A stretch of 64,000 nucleotides of DNA, taken from Liolophura sinensis (Eukaryota; Mollusca; Polyplacophora; Chitonida; Chitonidae). The DNA is taken from contig NC_088296.1 of NCBI RefSeq assembly GCF_032854445.1, forward strand, positions 10,764,706 to 10,828,705. Reading direction: 5' to 3'. Below, in pieces: positions 11,872 through 24,290 of this stretch. The notes under the pieces are model-generated. The model was given only the letters and a program-made list of their open reading frames with translations. It was not told the DNA's origin and did not search any database. Both the position numbers and the translations under genes were made by a program. Positions within the stretch are counted from its first letter, which is position 1. The number at the start of each line of letters is the position of its first letter.

Positions 11872-14449
11872 GCCGTATACCATGGTAGCTATTATGTTGT
11901 CGTAAATCAAGATGCATCTGAGTTGCGCCTGAATTGCATGATGCGACACACAATCCTAACATAAAAACTTGTCACACACCTGGGACACGGTATTGAAAAA
12001 ATGTTAATTAGCTCGTGTAAATGTACCTCAACATGGTAAAATCTATTCACTCGTGTAAAACTGTATTATACTCAAATTCTGTCACTATATACCAGGTCCA
12101 GTTGTCTCATTATTTTAAATTTGACCCACTGTATACTTCAATCGTGAACGTGAACTGTGTTCACCATGAAACATGTACAAACTGATTTTTTCACCTCTTT
12201 TGTATAAATAGGAATTTTTTTTTGTTTAACACCTTACTCTGTTGAAGACGATAGGTTGTCGCCGCAACGTCAGTAAATAATATAAATTGTCAAGTAGAAC
12301 AGTTTTATAGCGTTATATTTTATAGTATACAAACCCGGATGTCTGAAAATCTACATTCCCATAACATAAAAACAGTTTCACATGCAAATCTTCATCACTG
12401 ACAGGTTGTATTTGCAAAGATGAACTTTTCATCACAAATTTCAACTTGTAAGTGATGGCACAGAAATACATTTTGCTAAATTAATTTGTTACAAGACCAA
12501 TATTTAAAGTCAATCTTTACGCAATGGCCTCATGGTTTAGATCGAACGCAAGGAAGGGCAAGCTCTGCTATGAATACTATGTCTCCAGTAAAATTAATCA
12601 AACCAAATATAGATTCAGACAACAGCGCCGAAATTTCCTCGATGCGTCTTTTGTTTTTGACTTTCGGTAGTCCAGCGAAAAAATGAAATGCTGACAATTT
12701 TGAATAATTCTCTATGGCAGTTATAAACTTCTGAGCTTCACACACGGTTCGTAAGTGTACAAGCTACAATCTTGGTCATACAGAACCATAGCGCCGCTCA
12801 AGGCAGTAGAGAACTGAGTTGTGTCCAGGACAGAATGCTTTCAGGGAACACCTCCCGTACCGCACAGCTTTGTCAGTGTCGACAGCGACTAACAAAAGTC
12901 TATTGATTCTTCGTGGTAGCGGGACTGGCCGGAAATGTAGAGATAACCATGAATATAGGGCTCTTCCCAAGCTCACTAATCTTTGTCGTATTAGGCTTGA
13001 CTGAGTTTTACAAAGCTCGCTGAGAGGGTGTGGACACACGAATACGGTTTCTTCTGCTACAGATTTGCATTTTTTCGTGCGAAATAACTAAAGCTACCAG
13101 TCAAATAATGTCAACCTTGTTCTTTATACACGGAAATAAAAGCTCCAGTGTAAGACAAAGAATTCTCTCACTGTAGTTGGAACAACACGTGTGACGTTTA
13201 AAGGTTGACGACTTTGCACTTTTGGGCTATATTATCGGTTGAAGAACATTTCGTATTCCACCAAAATTGTGTGGATAAGAGTAAATCACTCGTAGTAAAG
13301 ATCGTGTGTACATGTAATTTGCCAAAATTTGGTGGTTTTCACCGGGCACTCCGGCTTCCTTTTCTAGGCTTATTAAACTGATCGCCATTGTTTACGTTAA
13401 AGCTTAGTGTGTGTCATATAGCTATTTAGTATTACAGACTTCTCAACGCAGTAGAATGCCAGTATAGATGATTCCTACAAAGTGTTTCCTTTGACAACGC
13501 TGTGACGGCCAGTCATGCGCTGTTTAATTTTTGCACATGTGACACTTCACACAAATTTTTGTTCGTTGCTGAGTTGCGCTGAGCCGTGTCTTTTAAGATC
13601 CCTTGACTGCGAAGCGTAAGGCTTTCGTGTATGCCGAAGTTAGTTTTAGAGTATTGGGTAATAGCAGGTAAACAGCCAAGATACGGTAGAGCGGTGCGTC
13701 GACATATAGCGATATAGACAGTGTTTAGAAAAGGTTATTTTACATCCTGTGCCAACATCCGGCCTTCCCACGGAGCAGGAAGAAGACTTTGAAATCAAGG
13801 CTAACTTAATTTGTTAACAGGGTTGTCTGGATGCAATCATGATATGAAAGATCTATATTCATCCGTCCCAAATTAGCCAATCCTCATTATTAATTCCATT
13901 TTCACTGACATGAAACAGCTCCACTGTATATAATGTGTTAACAGCTTTTGAGTATACCCCATTGAACATCGATATCATTAGGTGGACATAAGGCAGATTC
14001 CAAGTGAAAAAACGAACGGATACCCTTGGTGGGAGTCTGGACATATTCTTACGCATCGAGTCATGTTAACAATGGGAGTCATACGAGTATTGGCTGCTGT
14101 TTGAAGTAGTCACGTTTATAGCCTTAGTTCCTTTACTGGAGCTGTACAGAAAGTTATTCAGAGCTGGTTTACAGGAGTGTGTTAAGAGATCTGATATATC
14201 CTATATCTCCCATTTCGGTGAAATAGCAGATTCCATGAAAACATTCTATGGGCTACTTTTCATCTATTCGTATCTCCTGGACCGGCGTATGCAAGGCTAC
14301 ACGCTCGGATATTGTCGAAATAAAAAAAAATCAGGCAATGAACAACAGTGGCTGTTAATCTACAGTACAGCGTTAAAAAAAATGTCAGTAATCGTCCATT
14401 GCCGGTTATTCAAGTGTCATTTGCCAGAGGATCTAGTAGCTCTTGTAGT
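11872..14449. other. Unannotated sequence
   Basis: About 2.6 kb without a recognised gene. Frames at 12530-12745 (minus, 71 codons) and 12776-13039 (minus, 87 codons) are overlapped by open frames on the other strand. A possible very decayed F1 scrap lies near 13331-13367. Confidence 0.45.
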
Positions 14450-14458
14450 TTGTCACAT

Positions 14459-14662
14459 TTATTTACTTCATTGGTGTTTTACGCCGTACCCAAGAATATT
14501 TCACTTATGCGACGGCTAGCCTGGTGGGAGGAAACTCGGGCTGCTGCAGACCTAAACCACCAGCATGAGCTGGACTTGAACTCACAGCGACCGCACTGGT
14601 GAGAGGCTCATGGGGCATTGCGCTGCTCTATCACGCTAACCAACTGAGCCACGGAGGCCCCC
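14459..14662 (-). repeat. F1 SINE with intact ends and internal deletion
   Basis: Tail complement at 14459, CATTGGTGTTTTACGCCGTA, GGGAGGAAACTCGGGCTGC, then a deletion relative to other copies that joins ACCTAAACCACCAGCATGAG, then the complete tRNA-like head ending TAACCAACTGAGCCACGGAG followed by GCCCCC. A perfect 9-bp target-site duplication TTGTCACAT flanks it (14450-14458 and 14663-14671), which marks a retrotransposition event. Confidence 0.95.
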
Positions 14663-14671
14663 TTGTCACAT

Positions 14672-17600
14672 GCATTGCCTGAATCTACAGTGTGTACTCT
14701 AAAATGATTGCTACTCTAGTTCATCCCAAATCGTACTATGCGTACTATGAGTCAGTCTGTCCTTTTGCCTCAAAATACAATCATGCGCAGGTCAGACTCA
14801 AAGATACCCCGATGTTAGAGCACTGAAACTTAGATCTCAAACCATCCTCAGTCTCGCTTTGTGAACGACACAGAGATATTGCGAAAGAGCGGTTAAGGGC
14901 TGGTGAGGGCATTTATCGAGAATCTTTGAGGTTCACTCCGTCCAGATTAACTCTTTTCTACATGTGTCGGAGGCGTCCAGCTTAACTTTGGCACCTGCAA
15001 TCCCTGGTCGACTTGATCCTTGCCAGAGTTGTTAGACTGGTCAATAATGTTCTCGGCTGGTTTTGATAGCGCTCACGATGATCTAAGCCGTAAATGAAAA
15101 CGAATCGACCTTCGCTCCTTTTTTCTTTCGCCTATATCGCCACATCTCAGGAAACCGTTACTGCGTCCGGCATGGCAGGATGCTTTGACAATCCGACTAT
15201 CCTCTAACAGCAATGACTGATTAAGTCTCAACACGGGTGACTCATGATATCAGCAGTGCAAACTGAGCCCCGTTTTCATTTTGCATGTAGCCAATCTTAG
15301 TAAAACAACTTCTAGTGAATAATTCAACCGGGCCGTTTTTACTCTGAGGGCTGCCTCATCTCTTAAATCCATGATGAAAGAAAATATTATAAAATTTTGT
15401 CCATTTCAGCGACGCATGTCACAATATTAGAAAAAGAAATTGCATAGCATTTAAATGCCAACATATTACGATTATTGACTGTTTGAACAGTTCGATGGAT
15501 CTGAAAGCTAAAATAGGCCGAGTTGAATCATGGCTCACTTGAGCAATATATTGTGTGCGGGCATCAAACAACTGGCTGCACCAATATATAAATATCTGAA
15601 GTTTACATCTCGAGACAGACATGGCCGGTGAATGTCGACCTGTGCATATGTATTTTAATATTACAGAAATGTCGATTACGGGTACACGTGTACGCGTGTT
15701 CGCTACATAATAAATCAGTTTTGTGTGACGTCGATCAGTGGCGTGGTAAGTCATAACGGATGCACATACATATCGTTCCATCATGTTGCTGCTGTCGCCA
15801 AAACTACGCAAATGAAGCTTTGGCATTTACCAAGGGAATGACCTATAATGCGATCGACATTTTGCTGAAAACTTGAGCATGACTGCATTGTTACATGACG
15901 TCAGTGGTAGGTCCTCAATATAGATATTGCCTGGAGGTTGTTTTTTTTTTCACTTAATATCCAGTTTTCTGTAATATCACACTATAGTGACATCCTTTTA
16001 GTCAGGGCCCCATTTGCAAGACGTCAATTGGGTTAATGCATAACAGTTAGCTTCCTGCTTCATAGTATATTATTTATTTTAATTTTCTATAGATATCACA
16101 AAAAGACGATTTGCTAACACAGGAGAAGCCTCTTCTCATCTGATCATTTTTTACATGTTTTTCACACAAACGATTCCGTTCAGCTTTACCGTTGGATGAA
16201 CCTGGAGCGCCTGTGAGGGCATGTAATTTGTAATTTGCAAACATAAGGTAGGACGTGGAATGAATGTACATTTCGTATTATCCGCTATATCAAAACATTA
16301 TTATACTGCTAGAAATAAACATTTAGTTTGCTGGTTTCTTTTAAATATACATGTATATTGCTTTAGTTTCCAATGGTAAGACAGTAAAAGACTTTAACAG
16401 GCATTAGACATAAACTTTGTGAAAAAAGTTTAATAAACGAGTTCCATGTGTTCCCTTATAAAGCGACCATTGCTAAAGTTAATTTATTTCAATGGGCGTC
16501 TGCGCACTATTAAAGTCTTCACTCAAAACTAGCAGACTTCGGAGCTAGCCTTCCGACAGTTGAGAACCATACTGTTCATGTATGGCATACAATTACATTT
16601 GGCTGGCTTCTCGGAAACAGTTGTAATGAAACGCTTAACGCTAACGTTCTTGCGGGTGTATTTAACTATTTTTTTTCTAATCGTAGCGACAAATTTCGTG
16701 TCTTGAAAAAGTAGTTCTGTCTTTATTACGCTGATATATCTTGCAATGGTGCACCGTTGTCATTTATCGAAGTCCGTATCCCTGCAGCATTTGCAAATCA
16801 ATAAACACAGAATTAAACTCCCAGCTAACACGTGTCATGGCTTCAATTTGTCAACGAAATTCCCAGTTGCGACTGACAAGTTCTACTTCATCAACCATTG
16901 GCTGAAAAAAGTAACGCGGAATCACGTCTCGCTGCAGGCGAGATTAAGATGCATGGTTGATCTTGGGGTAGTGTCGGCTAGAGATAAAACACACAAGTTC
17001 TTTTATTTCACATTGAACTTCCTCCAGGAAAGCTGTTCGATTTATTGGCGGTGTCGTTCACTGAGGAGGTTTTCATTTAACTTGCGACGGCGCTGGACAC
17101 AGCCACGTGATATTTCACTGTCCATTAAAACAGATCACCGAAGTAATTAAATTCCTATCGTGTGTCTGTTGGTTTGTGGTGAAAATGTTGTCAGCAACAC
17201 TTATTACATAACTGAAAATATATCTCACAGTCTGCGTAATCCTAGGGATAAGGATAAACCTGAGACGTCATGGCCTCATTGTCGGTTACCATAATAGGTA
17301 CAAGATGGTAACGTTACCAGAGCTTCGTAAAACTGTTTTTGTATAATACGACAGCTCTCGTTACATGAACAGTTGCAATCTTTGCTCCGTAAGACAGGTG
17401 GTTGGCTTTGATATTACAAACTTGGAACCTTGTAACACGTAGATTTATCCATTTCGCACAGTATTTATCAGACACAAGTGGCATACATATTTGGCCAGGT
17501 GTCAGTATCCTATTTGGGAGACGAATGACGTCACGAAATACGTCACGAAGATGCACCAACATATACCAAGGAGTTCGCGAATCGTAAACACATCAGACGG

Positions 17601-18765
17601 AAACCATGTCTCAAACATGGGTGCCAAGTCGTCTAATACTGCAATTTTTTTTCACTTTATTGACCATTTATAATTTGTCCACAGGTATTTAACATCCAGT
17701 CTTCATTGATGAAAATGATTGCTGATAATGACACCACAGAAACAACGTGAGCCAAGGACATTCACACCCCGTTCATATCGGGCACGAACCCGTTCGATTA
17801 CGAGATCACGCTGGACAAGGCATGGGTGATATTTGTGAGGTTAAGCGCGCCTAATCACTCTGTGTGCATAGATACTTGTCTCTTGTCTCTACATCGCCAA
17901 CACCACCACCACCACCACCGCCTCACTCCCCCGCCCCGTCGAGTTCAAACACACACAGATCATTTGTTATTTATGGACCCACGTATCAATGTGGGCGATT
18001 GCGATATAGGGATTCTAGATTAGCCACCTCAGTATCACCAAAGTATCTGGGTTTAGCAACGTCATGAAAGAAGTACACGCTCTTAGCTTTGTGTGTTATA
18101 AAGTGCATCTGCTTTGGCTTTATGATTAGGACATAGTTTCCATTGCAAAAACCACTCCAATCTTGTCGGAAATGCCTAATTCTGCCCTCAAGCCTGTTAG
18201 CGGGTCTCTGCTCTCGTTTGATCCGGGTGCTTAGAACAAACCAAAGCTTGCTAAAGCTATTTTCCATTTTGGAAACCGATTCGTTTAGCCTTAGGCCTTT
18301 GGAGCTGCTCTCTGGAGGAAGTAAATGCTCACGTTTTTACAGCTACAGGCTGTCTTCCCAACTGTTTGCACAACTAGCTTCGAAACACTAGCCATATGTA
18401 GCAGTGCAAGTCTGTGGATAAAAGTCCTTCAGCGTCCAACCAAAAATAGACGATATAGTTTGCAAACACAATTTTTCTTTTGTCATGCATATTTTAGCAT
18501 CAGTTTTGAGACATAATCTATGATACAGCTGTCAGCATTTTCAAATTAGAATATGTATTTGAGATGACACTATCAACTATAACACTTTTTTTTTACCTGA
18601 GAGTGGAACACTAATTCTTTGCTGACTAAGGTGGACTCAAATCTAGACCAGCTGCGTCAAATACCTTGAGACTAAAACTGGGACATTTTTGTTTCTAAGT
18701 TGGTCTAATTCACGAGGCTCATCTTATTCATCTTATGCATAATAATAAAACACTCAATTAAGTAA
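14672..18765. other. Unannotated sequence, about 4.1 kb
   Basis: It contains the two longest non-repetitive open frames of the window: minus strand 15419-15826 (135 codons) and plus strand 16746-17150 (134 codons). Neither has a recognisable domain, signal peptide or splice context, and two frames of this size are near chance expectation. A short (CAC)n tract lies at about 17899-17920. Confidence 0.45.
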
Positions 18766-18880
18766 AAGAGACCGTATTTGATCTGTTACGTGACACCATT
18801 TGCCAAGTATCACACTGTCATCCCCGCTCTGATTTTAGTGTCTGTACTGTAGTCTTTTATATCGTCAATATATTGTCATT
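18766..18880 (-). repeat. R3 dispersed repeat, 5' part
   Basis: The reverse complement contains ATCAGAGCGGGGATGACAGT, GTGATACTTGGCAAATGGTG, TCACGTAACAGATCAAATAC and GGTCTC. These align with 24030-24090 and with the reverse complement of 43600-43715. The rest of R3 is not evident. Confidence 0.65.
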
Positions 18881-19397
18881 TTTTAAAAATATTACTTCAT
18901 AGTGGTGTCTCTTTGTAGGTCTGGTATGAACTCCGATATTTTTGTAGTTGTAGTTCTGCTTCCCTGCTAAATCACTGAAAAGAAATTAGAAACGACAGTT
19001 CAATCGACTCCATTATCAGCTTACATGTATTGCGCCACTTTCCTGACGCTTTGAACATTGTCAGTTTTATTCAAGTGAGTTAAACCGCATTATATATTTA
19101 GCTTGCTGACTATATTTCCACATTTATATATTGGGAGTAATTAACAAGAATATGTGAGACAAATGATTTAGTGGTTGTGGATTTACCGTGTTTTAAACCG
19201 CTCTTACGTATGTACATGTCGGGAATATCACCTTGGGTCATACTCTAACGCGAGTGACGTTAGCATTCTAAGGATATCTGAAGAGCGTCATGCAAGAGTT
19301 ATATCATGGTTGCAAAAAATCAATTTTCGAGTTGCTCTTCATTCTTTGAAATGTCAAATCCGTTTCATTCCCTTGGGAAAAACACACTTTGTAAATT
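18881..19397. other. Unannotated sequence
   Basis: A 97-codon plus frame starts at 19175 and runs into the R3 copy. No gene is supported. Confidence 0.45.
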
Positions 19398-19549
19398 TTC
19401 GTAGTTTACGGTTTAATTTCTACTGTCCATGTAAATGGTTAAATGGTAGCAAATTACATGTCCTCTAGCGCCGTGGCTTTAGCAGACTTAGGTTAAACAA
19501 TGAAAACACAGTGAAACTTATACTGTATTAGGACGCCACTGGTGTAGAA
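19398..19549 (+). repeat. R3 dispersed repeat, 3' part
   Basis: TACTGTCCATGTAAATGG, GGTAGCAAATTACATGTCCT, CTAGCGCCGTGGCTTTAGCA, GACTTAGG and GACGCCACTGGTGTAGAAGC follow the same order as in the R3 copies at 24016 and 34710. Unclassified: no tRNA-like boxes or terminal inverted repeats were identified. Confidence 0.7.
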
Positions 19550-21537
19550 GCTGTGGTTGTGGTCACATTTAATAAACAATGACCTGAAATAAATCACAAG
19601 GACATATATGGAATAATACTGGATATGATGCAAAGAAGCAACGACGGTAACATTGATCTCCTCAACTGTGTTTTATCTTTGTTATCCAAGGAGAAGGCGA
19701 ACTATTTACCGGATTGCATAAAACACAGAAACAATATGATGGGTGTTTCATCAAGCAGAATTTCCGTTTTTAGTTATAAAAGAGGGACATTTTCATGTGC
19801 TCTCAGTTCAGAATCCCTGTAAGCCTACACATATACTCCATGTCTGTTCCCTGACTCAGACGCTTTTCGCCTGGCTAGATAAGCCGACGCATTTTTCCAA
19901 GGCATTACCCTGCCATGGAGTATACAAAGTGATTGATCCGTCAGTGGGTTTGTATGGTATAGCGTCACAGTACTTAATCGGTGTTATGTCTCTGGGATTA
20001 TTACCGTAGTTCAATTAAACGGGCTCTAGCTTCATCAATGCCATTGGTATTGCTCTGAACGATGTATCAATACCTCTGATTATTGGTGTTCCCTTGGTCA
20101 CATTCACTTACTGATTGATAGGACAGAGCGTGTGGTGCGATGATTTAGGGAGCTAAAATTACGTACGTGTTGGTTTCATGGCAGGTTTTACAGATGTGAT
20201 CACGTGGTTAGAAAATAGAGTTATCACTCTGCTCATTGGCATACCTTCAAAATGACTTAAATCCACTTGGTTAATTAATAGTGCAAACTAAGCACCAAAC
20301 TACCTAAAATATCTAAAACACAAATGTGGACATTCTCTTGAGTAAAATATATAGGTCTAGTGGTTATTTAATGACTCAATGAATGTTTTTAGGTTTGATC
20401 CACAATATGTCAGTCATATCGTGGAGATTAACTGTTTACTGTGAAGCGGTTGTCCGGATATAAAATTATCATAACCACATTAACACATTATTTTTGCACA
20501 TTAGGCCGAAACATCTGCTTAAATCTGCATATTCATAAGGGAGCATTTACTTAACTCAGCGTGTTTGGGGGATGTCGATAAAATAAAACTGCAATACAAA
20601 TATGACCACGTTTTGATTTCTTGTCTTGCATGCACTTGTATGATATTAAGACTCAAGCAAAAGGTATCATATTGTTTTCTTTCCTGATATACGATCTTTT
20701 AAGAGGGCATTTTCTCCAGAAGCAACCTTATACATATTCCCAACAGTCTAAGTAGGGCAAAGTTTACTTTCCATTAGTATTTAGATGGGTAAATTTGTTG
20801 TTACTTACTCTCCTATCCTTTTCTAAGTAAATCATAGAAACTGTCTTCGTAAACCGAATGTTTACCGAAAGTACCAAACAGCGACAGAAAAGCGGGAACA
20901 AATTTACTTCGTTGTTTTCAAAATGTCTAACGGCACCTCGTAGCCACCACTAAAATCCCTGCCTGCTCCAGGGTTAATTACGCAAAGGTAATGAGATAAC
21001 CTCTCCTTTATGGGTCAGATTTCGATTGGGTCTCAGGAATAGATACTCTGTGTCTCTTGGAAGGTTTCTACTGAGGAAAAGTGCCAAGGTGACCAAATGG
21101 AAGCCATCTTTTTTATGTGGCAGCCAAATAAGATTTTCTCGGGCTTCAGGTTCACAAACGAAAATGCATGCTAAGAAAAACTAGACCTTTGTGCTTTATC
21201 TCGAGATGAAAGTGATTTCTTTAAGGAGTAGCTAATAGGCTTAGTTCCCTTCTATCGCTTTAAACTCAGGCACTCTCATTTGTAAATTCTTGGAATCTGT
21301 GTTCGGGATTTCAAAACGCGCCTTTTAACATTTTATAAATATCTGTCACTTCATCCAGTATTATTTTTGATATTGGCTTTTGATTGGTAAAAGCAGCAAG
21401 AATGCCATATGTTTTCGTTTAGCATTGAGCCGAATTAATTAATACAAACTCATGATTAAGCAGTGCACCAATAAACAATCCTCTCGGATATGGCATCGGG
21501 CGTTCAGGCAAAACTACACCAGTTAGTCTTCACATTA
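19550..21537. other. Unannotated sequence
   Basis: About 2 kb without a recognised gene. The stretch around 20960-21020 has a TTAATTA and a GATAACC motif close together, which is not enough to call a regulatory element. Confidence 0.45.
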
Positions 21538-22965
21538 TTCGATACATGCTCCAAGTCAACATTCGATACATGCTTCAATTCAACATTCGATACATGCTCC
21601 AAGTCAACATTCGATACATGCTTCAATTCAACATTCGATACATGCTCCAATTCAACATTCGATACATGCTTCAATTCAACATTCGATACATTCTTCAATT
21701 CAACATTCGATACATGCTTCAATTCAACATTCGATACATGCTCCAAGTCAACATTCGATACATGCTTCAATTCAACATTCGATACATGCTCCAAGTCAAC
21801 ATTCGATACATGCTTCAATTCAACATTCGATACATGCTCCAAGTCAACATTCGATACATGCTTCAAGTCAACATTTGATACATGTTTCAATTCAACATTC
21901 GATACATGCTCCAAGTCAACATTTGATTCATGTTTCAGGTCAACATTCGATACATTCTTCAATTCAACATTCGATACATGCTCCAAGTCAACATTCGATA
22001 CATGCTTCAATTCAACATTCGATACATGCTCCAAGTCAACATTCGATACATGCTTCAATTCAACATTCGATACATTCTTCAATTCAACATTCGATACATG
22101 CTCCAAGTCAACATTCGATACATGCTTCAATTCAACATTCGATACATGCTCCAAGTCAACATTCGATACATGTTTCAATTCAACATTCGATACATGCTTC
22201 AAGTCAACATTCGATACATGCTCCAAGTCAACATTCGATACATGCTTCAAGTCAACATTCGATACATGCTCCAAGTCAACATTCGATACATGCTTCAATT
22301 CAACATTCGATACATGCTTCAAGTCAACATTTGATACATGCTCCAAGTCAACATTTGATACATGTTTCAATTCAACATTCGATACATGCTCCAAGTCAAC
22401 ATTTGATACATGTTTCAGGTCAACATTCGGTACATGTTTCAAGTCAACATTCTATACATTTTCTAAGTCAATATTCGATACACTTTCCAAGTCAATATTC
22501 TATTGAGGTCATTATTTAATACATTTTCAAAGTCCATATTTGATACATGTCCCCAGTCAATATTCGATACATGTCCCAAGTCAATATTTAATACATGTTC
22601 TAAGTCAACATTTGATACATGTTCTAAGTCAACATATGATACATGTTCTAAGTCAATATTTAATACATGTTCTAAGTCAACATTTGATACATGTTCTAAG
22701 TCAACATATGATACATGTTCTAAGTCAATATTTAATACATGTTCTAAGTCAACATTTGATACATGTTCTAAGTCAACATATGATATATGTTCTAAGTCAA
22801 CATTTCATACATGTTCCAAGCCTATATTCCATACATGATCCAAGTCAATGTTCAATACATGTTTCAAGTCAATAATCGACACATGTTCTATGTCGGTATT
22901 CAATACATGTTCCAAGTCGATATTCCATACATGCCCCAAGGCACTGTTCCACGCAATGTTCCAAA
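21538..22965. repeat. 24-bp satellite array with higher-order structure
   Basis: About 59 tandem units of 24 bp, consensus TTCGATACATGCTYCAAKTC followed by AACA. From 21538 to about 22440 two unit types (GCTCCAAGTC and GCTTCAATTC) largely alternate, giving a 48-bp period broken by single-unit insertions or deletions. From about 22597 to 22810 a different 72-bp trimer repeats three times (units with ACATTTGATA, ACATATGATA, ATATTTAATA). The right end is more diverged. Since 24 is divisible by 3, long frames stay open in several frames on both strands. The longest, plus 21490-22506 (338 codons), would encode an FDTC-S/F-K/N-ST octapeptide repeat. I judge these to be by-products, not genes. Confidence 0.97.
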
Positions 22966-23176
22966 TCGTTCATATATCTGCATCAGCCATCTTTTAATCA
23001 ACGAGATCAGGAATTATTCTCTTATGCAGATGTTAATAGTTGATATTAGCCATCTATGATAATTTAATAGATTTAGCTCATAATCCATAAGCTCTTTTGC
23101 CAAGGATATTGTAGGTACAAATCAAGTTCTTAGTGTTTCAGATGTGAACTGAAATCAGGATTTTTGTGACACACTT
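22966..23176. other. Unannotated spacer
   Basis: Ordinary AT-rich sequence between the satellite and the F1 SINE. Confidence 0.5.
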
Positions 23177-23187
23177 AAAATGTCGTA

Positions 23188-23461
23188 GGGGCCTCCGTGG
23201 CTCAGTTTTGTAGCGCGCTAGCGCAGCGTAATGACCCAGGAGTCTCTCACCAATGCGGTCGCTGTGAGTTCAAGTCCAGCTCATGCTGGCTTCCTCTCCG
23301 GCCGTACGTGGGTAGGTCTGCCAGCAACCTGCGGATGGTCGTGGGTTTCCCCCGGGTTGTGCCGGGTTTCCACTCACCATAATGCTGGCCGCCGTCGTAT
23401 AAGTGAAATATTTTTGAGTACGGTGTAAAACACCAATCACATAAACCAATAATAAATAAAT
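23188..23461 (+). repeat. F1 SINE, full length (reference copy)
   Basis: This is the most complete copy. The head GGGGCCTCCGTGGCTCAGTT carries an A-box-like TGGCTCAG and a B-box-like GAGTTCAAGTCC. It is followed by AGCTCATGCTGGCTTCCTCT, CCGGCCGTACGTGGG, CCAGCAACCTGCGGATGGTC, CATAATGCTGGCCGCCGTCG, TATAAGTGAAATATTTTTGA, GTACGGTGTAAAACACCAAT and an AATAAATAAA end. Flanking AAAATGTCGTA (23177-23187) and AAAATGGCGTG (23462-23472) look like an 11-bp target-site duplication with two mismatches. The A-box region has GTTTTG where other copies have GTTGGTTAG. Confidence 0.97.
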
Positions 23462-23472
23462 AAAATGGCGTG

Positions 23473-24015
23473 GGTTTCCCCAGAAATCTTCCATATGCCT
23501 TGTTAAACTTCCACTTAGGAAAGAAAACATAAGTTATTATTTTCGGCAAAGTGATATATTTGACGGTAATGTACTCTCTAAAGGCATCTGTGTACAAACA
23601 TTCACAAGATGTGTACCGCGGGCACACATTAATTGTAATAAATTCCTACAGGAACATCATCTTTATGTACATACACTTTTGATGTGTACCAAATTGTGTA
23701 TCCTACCGGTGACAGATATCTTGTTCACACAGCGAGCAATTCACACACCTGTGTACAAAACGGTGCACAATTGCGTTTTGAGAGAAAGCGAAACCTTGTT
23801 TTTATGTTGTGTTACTTATCAAGATATAAGCTCAGATGTTGGGTGTATCTAAGAAGGAAACCAGACACGATGTTTGAAAACAAGACCCTGAATTTAAAGT
23901 GTCCGACCTTCACTGGTTCACTTTTTGAATGATTGTTTGCGTGCGGTTTAATATTGACTTCAACGTTACTTTGATCATATGATGATATCCTACTGCACTT
24001 GGATAGAACAAAAGA
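23473..24015. other. Unannotated sequence
   Basis: No gene or repeat is recognised. Confidence 0.5.
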
Positions 24016-24290
24016 TTTGCAGCATGGAGAGTGGAACCAGAGCGGCGAGGACAGCGTGAGAGTTGGCAAACGGTCACACGTAAGCGGAGAAATACGGTCT
24101 CATGTCAGTTTACCCCAGGGTTTTATTCTAACTGCTAAAATATTAGCAAATCACATGCCCCCTAGCAATATTGCTTAGACTGAATTAGGTGAAAAAAATT
24201 ATGCAGTGATGTTACTTGCAATTCATTAGACGTGACTGGTCTAGAATCAAACTGCATACGTGTTTAAAAATCTGCCTTGCTGAATTGCCA
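24016..24290 (+). repeat. R3 dispersed repeat, most complete copy
   Basis: In order: CATGGAGAGTGGAACCAGAG, CGGCGAGGACAGCGTGAGAG, TTGGCAAACGGTCACACGTA, AAATACGGTCTC, TTTACCCCAGGGTTTTATTC, TTAGCAAATCACATGCCCCC, GCTTAGACTGAATTAGGTGA, TTACTTGCAATTCATTAGAC and GTGACTGGTCTAGAATC. Each block recurs in at least one other R3 copy in the same order. I cannot assign it to a known superfamily. Confidence 0.75.

Noticed and set aside
13331-13367. Possible F1 scrap (TTCACCGGGCACTCCGGCTT)
   Set aside because: About 35 bases of partial similarity, without adjoining SINE blocks.
15419-15826. 135-codon minus-strand open frame
   Set aside because: No recognisable domain or splice context. A frame of this length is expected about once by chance in 64 kb at about 40% GC.
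16746-17150. 134-codon plus-strand open frame, Arg/Lys/His-rich
   Set aside because: No recognised domain; chance length; no supporting signals around it.
17770-17860. T-arm-like GGGTTCGTGCCC on the minus strand
   Set aside because: Stem and loop sizes do not fit a tRNA, and no other arms could be found.
21490-22506. 338-codon plus frame and 312-codon minus frame through the satellite
   Set aside because: Frames are open in several registers because the unit is 24 bp. The main unit variants are amino-acid changing, so no coding constraint is visible.
21538-22965. CRISPR array
   Set aside because: Units are contiguous with no unique spacers, in animal-type DNA; it is a satellite.
23247-23627. 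126-codon minus frame overlapping the F1 SINE
   Set aside because: Translation of SINE sequence; similar frames recur at other SINE copies.
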